Shown here: piece after piece, positions 36,964-39,826 of the stretch
Numbering within the stretch: position 1 is the first letter of the stretch
Layout: each line of letters starts with the position of its first letter
Assembly: GCA_945874835.1 (NCBI GenBank)
Contig: CAMCJM010000004.1
Span: 1-39,826 of the forward strand
Reading direction: 5' to 3'
DNA: 39,826 bases
Source: Pseudomonas synxantha
GTDB lineage: Bacteria; Pseudomonadota; Gammaproteobacteria; Pseudomonadales; Pseudomonadaceae
Translations under genes and position numbers: made by a program
The notes under the pieces: model-generated
Databases searched by the model: none
What the model saw: the letters and a program-made list of their open reading frames with translations, nothing else
Told to the model about the DNA's origin: nothing

Positions 36964-38001
36964 TTATTTCACCGCCAGTAGAGAACGGAAGCCGCCGCGC
37001 AGAACGATGGCGATCAAGGCCGGTGCGCCAAGCGCAGCCAGGAGGGTGCCGACAGGCAGCTCGTAGGGTTGCACAAGCCAGCGCGCGAGGATGTCGGCGG
37101 TGAGCAGAAACAGCATGCCGAACAGGCTGGAAAACAATAACTGACGCAGCAAACCCACCGGCTCCAGTAGTCGAGCGCTATAGGCGGCAAGAAAACCGAC
37201 AAAGCCAATCGGGCCGGCCAAGGCTATGGCGCAGGCGGTCAGCAGGGTGGCGGCGAGCAGCACGCCAACGCGCACCCAGGTAGTCGAGATACCTAGGGCG
37301 CGGGCCTGACTGTCGCCCATCTGCATCAGCGTCAGTTGCCTGCAGAGCAGGGCGGCGAGCACCAAGCCAAGCAGCGCCAGTGGGCTGACCGTGGTCACTG
37401 CCGACAGTTCGGAGGCCGACAGTGAACCGAGGTTCCAGTAGCGAAATTGCTCCAGCGCCACCCGAGTGGAGAGCAACAGAAAGTTGGCGGTGCCGCCGAA
37501 TACTGCCGCCAGCGCCATGCCAGCGAGGATCAGCTTGAGCGGGCTGATCTGGCCGAGCATTACGCCGATGCCTAGCACCAGGAGGTTGCCCAGCAGCGCC
37601 CCTGCACCGGCCCAAAGCAAATAGCCCTGGGTCGATTCGACGCCAAAGTAGATCAGCCCGATCACCAGGCCGAGCACTGCGCCAGCATTGACACCGAGTA
37701 GGCCAGGTTCGGCCAGTGGGTTGCGGGTGGCACTTTGCAGCAGGGTGGCGGCCAGCGCCAGGCTGGCGCCGACCAGCAGCGCGGCGAGGGTGCGTGGCAG
37801 GCGCAGGCTATTGACCACCATGGCCAGTTTGTCATCGGCCAGGCTGCTGGGGTCGCCCAGTAGAAAACCGAGCACATCTGCCGCGCCGTATTGTCCGGCA
37901 CCGGTGGCCAGGGATAGCGCCAGCAGGCCGAGCAGCAACAGGCTGCCGGCGAGCAGGACGTGGCGTTGCCGGATATGGAAGGTGCGGGTTAGTTGGCTCA
38001 T
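36964..38001 (-). CDS. Iron-siderophore ABC transporter, permease (FepD-like, FecCD family)
   Basis: The 345-residue partner permease has the FecCD signature NSLRLPRTLAALLVGASLA, LLQSATRNPLAEPGLLGVNAG, a coupling helix with MGDSQARALGISTTWVRVG, and the C-terminal QPYELPVGTLLAALGAPALIAI. It would form the membrane channel with the FepG-like protein. ATG 37999-38001 (MSQLTRTF) is chosen because the upstream extension is unrelated and runs into the receptor gene end. The 58-base gap to the TonB receptor gene suggests one operon led by the receptor. Confidence 0.93.
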   Translation of the reverse strand: MSQLTRTFHIRQRHVLLAGSLLLLGLLALSLATGAGQYGAADVLGFLLGDPSSLADDKLAMVVNSLRLPRTLAALLVGASLALAATLLQSATRNPLAEPGLLGVNAGAVLGLVIGLIYFGVESTQGYLLWAGAGALLGNLLVLGIGVMLGQISPLKLILAGMALAAVFGGTANFLLLSTRVALEQFRYWNLGSLSASELSAVTTVSPLALLGLVLAALLCRQLTLMQMGDSQARALGISTTWVRVGVLLAATLLTACAIALAGPIGFVGFLAAYSARLLEPVGLLRQLLFSSLFGMLFLLTADILARWLVQPYELPVGTLLAALGAPALIAIVLRGGFRSLLAVK

Positions 38002-38027
38002 GGTTCTACTGGGCAGAATTCGGGTAA

Positions 38028-38050
38028 CCCCGGCGACAGGCGCCGCCGGG
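38028..38050 (-). terminator. Intercistronic hairpin between the receptor and permease genes
   Basis: CCCGGCG (38028-38034) and CGCCGGG (38044-38050) form a 7-bp GC stem with a 9-base loop. No T run follows on the minus strand, so it is a weak or partial terminator, or an mRNA-stabilising hairpin that would set receptor level above that of the inner-membrane importer. Confidence 0.45.
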
Positions 38051-38059
38051 ATACGGGTG

Positions 38060-39826
38060 TTACAGGTCGTAGCTAAAGCCGACAAATACCGTGCGGCCCA
38101 TCAGGAGATGGTCGATGGACTGCGCCACATCATCGCGTTTGCTATCGGTCAGGTTGTTTACCCCGGACTTGAGCGCGAGTTCCTTGGTGGCCTGGAACTT
38201 GGTGCCCAGGCTGACGGTGTGGTAGGCATCCGATTCAACACTGGAGGCGTTGTTGGGGATTACCAGCATCTGGTTGCCGGTGTACTGGTAGTCCAGGTTC
38301 AGGCCCAGTTTCGGCAGTGCCTGCCAGTCGATACCGATATTGCCAACGTGCTTCGGGCTGTAGTTCAGCTCGTTGCCCGTGTCACGGTTTTCGGCGTCGG
38401 AATAGGTGTAATTGGCGCGTGCTGTAACAGCATCGGTAAAGGCGTAGCTGCCCTGCAGCTCATAACCCTGAATACGCGCCTTGCTGACGTTGGTGTAGGT
38501 CATGACACGTGGTCGGTAGAGCGGCGGCCGCCAGCTGTCGCTGACGATCATGTCTTCGATCTCGTTGTTGAAGAACATGATGCCGGCTTGCAGGCGCTCG
38601 TCCTGATACAGGGTGCCCAGCTCATAGCTGACCGAGGTTTCCGGTTTCAGGTCCGGGTTGCCGACGATCTGACACATGCCACGGCAAGCCAGCACGCTGT
38701 AGTTCTCGTCGGACTGGGTAATGTCCGGTGCCTTGAAGGCCTTGCCGACACCGCCCTTGAGCACCCAGTTGTCGGTGAGGTTGTAAATGCCGTAGAGGCG
38801 TGGGCTGAATGCGCCGCCGAATACTTCGTGGTCATCCCAGCGTCCGGCGAGTGTGATATCGAGGGCGCCGAGGGAAAACTCGTCCTGCAGGTAGACGGCC
38901 TTCTGGTCGACTTCGGTTTCCTCACCGAGGTTCTGGTTGTGCTCCAGGGTAGTACGACGCAGCTCGCTACCGGCGGTCAGCAGATGGCTGCCCAAGGTGG
39001 TCGAGATCTGGCCGTCTACGGTGTGGTTATTCTGCTCCACTTCACCCACGCGGCCGCGCAGGGTGGTCATGATCTGCGAGTCGTCGGTCAGGTCGACCTT
39101 TTCGTAGTAGTAGCGCACGCGGGAATTGAAGCTGTCCCAGTTGCCGTTATGGGCCAGGCCGAAAGTGGTGCGATCCATCTCCTGTACGTTGGTGACCAGC
39201 GGGGCAAGGGCGCCGGCATTGTTCCAGCGTGCCTTGCGCTCATCCTTGCGGTGGCTGAAGTCCAGGTCGATGCTCTGCTGCTCGTCGAGCAACCAGCTCA
39301 GTGAGCCGAGCACATTGGCGCCTTGGCGCTTTTCTGTGGCGTCGGTGCCCTTGAGGCTGAGCTTGTCGGTTTGCCAGGTGGCCTGGTCGGTGGATTCGAC
39401 AATCAGATTGCCCAGCAGCTTGTCCTCAATCAGTGCGCCGCTGAGGTAGCCGCTGCTGATGTGGCGGTCGCCGTTATCACCCTTGGTCGGGTGCTCGTAG
39501 CTATAGGCCACGCCAGCTTCGGTGCTGTTGGTGGGCTGACGCAGGATGACGTTGACCACCCCGCCCAGGGCATCGGCGCCATACAGCGAAGACATCGGGC
39601 CACGGATCACTTCGATACGCTCAACCGCTGCCATGGGGATCGAGGACAGGTCGAAGTCGTTGGCATAATTGGAGGTCAGGGCGTCACGCGAGTTGATGCG
39701 GCGGCCGTTGACCAGTAGCAGGGTGTAATCCGAATCCATGCCGCGAATCTTGATCTCCTTGCGGCCATAGGCCGAGGAGGTGTTGATATGTACGCCGGGC
39801 AGACGTTTTATCGCATCGGCCAGGTC
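38060..39826 (-). CDS. TonB-dependent outer-membrane siderophore receptor (partial at 5' end)
   Basis: The frame is open from its stop at 38060-38062 to the window edge, giving 588 residues; the signal peptide, TonB box and first part of the plug are outside. The plug shows ADAIKRLPGVHI, RKEIKIRGMDSDYTLLLVNG, RINSRDALTSNYAND and VERIEVIRGPMSSLYGADAL, typical of FepA/CirA/IrgA-type catecholate receptors. The barrel has the GGVGKAFKAPDI motif and SYELGTLYQDERLQAGIMFF, and ends in VGFSYDL. An internal ATG at 39739 is not the true start. It should import the ferric form of the siderophore made by the convergent operon. It leads the minus-strand transport operon. Confidence 0.93.
   Translation of the reverse strand, partial: DLADAIKRLPGVHINTSSAYGRKEIKIRGMDSDYTLLLVNGRRINSRDALTSNYANDFDLSSIPMAAVERIEVIRGPMSSLYGADALGGVVNVILRQPTNSTEAGVAYSYEHPTKGDNGDRHISSGYLSGALIEDKLLGNLIVESTDQATWQTDKLSLKGTDATEKRQGANVLGSLSWLLDEQQSIDLDFSHRKDERKARWNNAGALAPLVTNVQEMDRTTFGLAHNGNWDSFNSRVRYYYEKVDLTDDSQIMTTLRGRVGEVEQNNHTVDGQISTTLGSHLLTAGSELRRTTLEHNQNLGEETEVDQKAVYLQDEFSLGALDITLAGRWDDHEVFGGAFSPRLYGIYNLTDNWVLKGGVGKAFKAPDITQSDENYSVLACRGMCQIVGNPDLKPETSVSYELGTLYQDERLQAGIMFFNNEIEDMIVSDSWRPPLYRPRVMTYTNVSKARIQGYELQGSYAFTDAVTARANYTYSDAENRDTGNELNYSPKHVGNIGIDWQALPKLGLNLDYQYTGNQMLVIPNNASSVESDAYHTVSLGTKFQATKELALKSGVNNLTDSKRDDVAQSIDHLLMGRTVFVGFSYDL

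Overview
The window looks like a Pseudomonas (gamma-proteobacterial) chromosome. The core genes (CysB, class I DAHP synthase, BenE-type transporter, a two-gene RND pump) and the palindromic intergenic repeats (GGGAGGGGCTTTAGCCGCGA type, AGCCCGGATG type, TGTAGGAGCCA type) fit that genus. This assignment is inferred from gene content, not from a database search.

Layout. Bases 1-143 are the right end of an IS5-family (IS427-like) element that cut off the 5' part of an ABC-2 permease gene. Bases 504-4600 encode an RND efflux pair. Bases 4750-20140 are mostly housekeeping and metabolic genes: an MDR-type oxidoreductase, an SDR gene with an in-frame stop codon, a BASS-family symporter, cysB, a universal stress protein, an operon of thioredoxin-like protein, PanE/ApbA-type reductase and 5'-nucleotidase, a PilZ protein, DAHP synthase, a BenE-LysE pair, a MarR regulator divergent from an aminotransferase, a glutathione S-transferase and a UvrD-like helicase.

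Bases 20370-39826 form a catecholate siderophore locus. A tightly packed plus-strand operon encodes isochorismate synthase (EntC), 2,3-dihydroxybenzoate (DHB)-AMP ligase (EntE), isochorismatase with aryl carrier domain (EntB), an NRPS with C-A-T architecture, DHB dehydrogenase (EntA), a second NRPS with dock-C-A-T-E architecture, and a stand-alone adenylation enzyme. A plausible Fur site precedes it. Convergent to it, on the minus strand, lie a TonB-dependent receptor (5' end outside the window), two FepD/FepG-type permeases, an ATPase and a periplasmic binding protein.

Reading the A-domain pockets by eye, the first NRPS should take a basic residue (Lys or Arg, perhaps Orn), the second has a code I cannot assign, and the stand-alone enzyme has a glycine-like code. 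The assembly line has no visible thioesterase, no condensation domain after the epimerase and no carrier domain for the glycine enzyme. It therefore does not match the standard enterobactin, vanchrobactin or chrysobactin layouts. The product is probably a DHB-(basic residue)-D-X type siderophore, possibly with glycine; this is the most promising candidate for something undescribed in the window. No exporter, phosphopantetheinyl transferase, MbtH-like protein or siderophore esterase is seen inside the window. There is no gene-free stretch longer than 300 bases.
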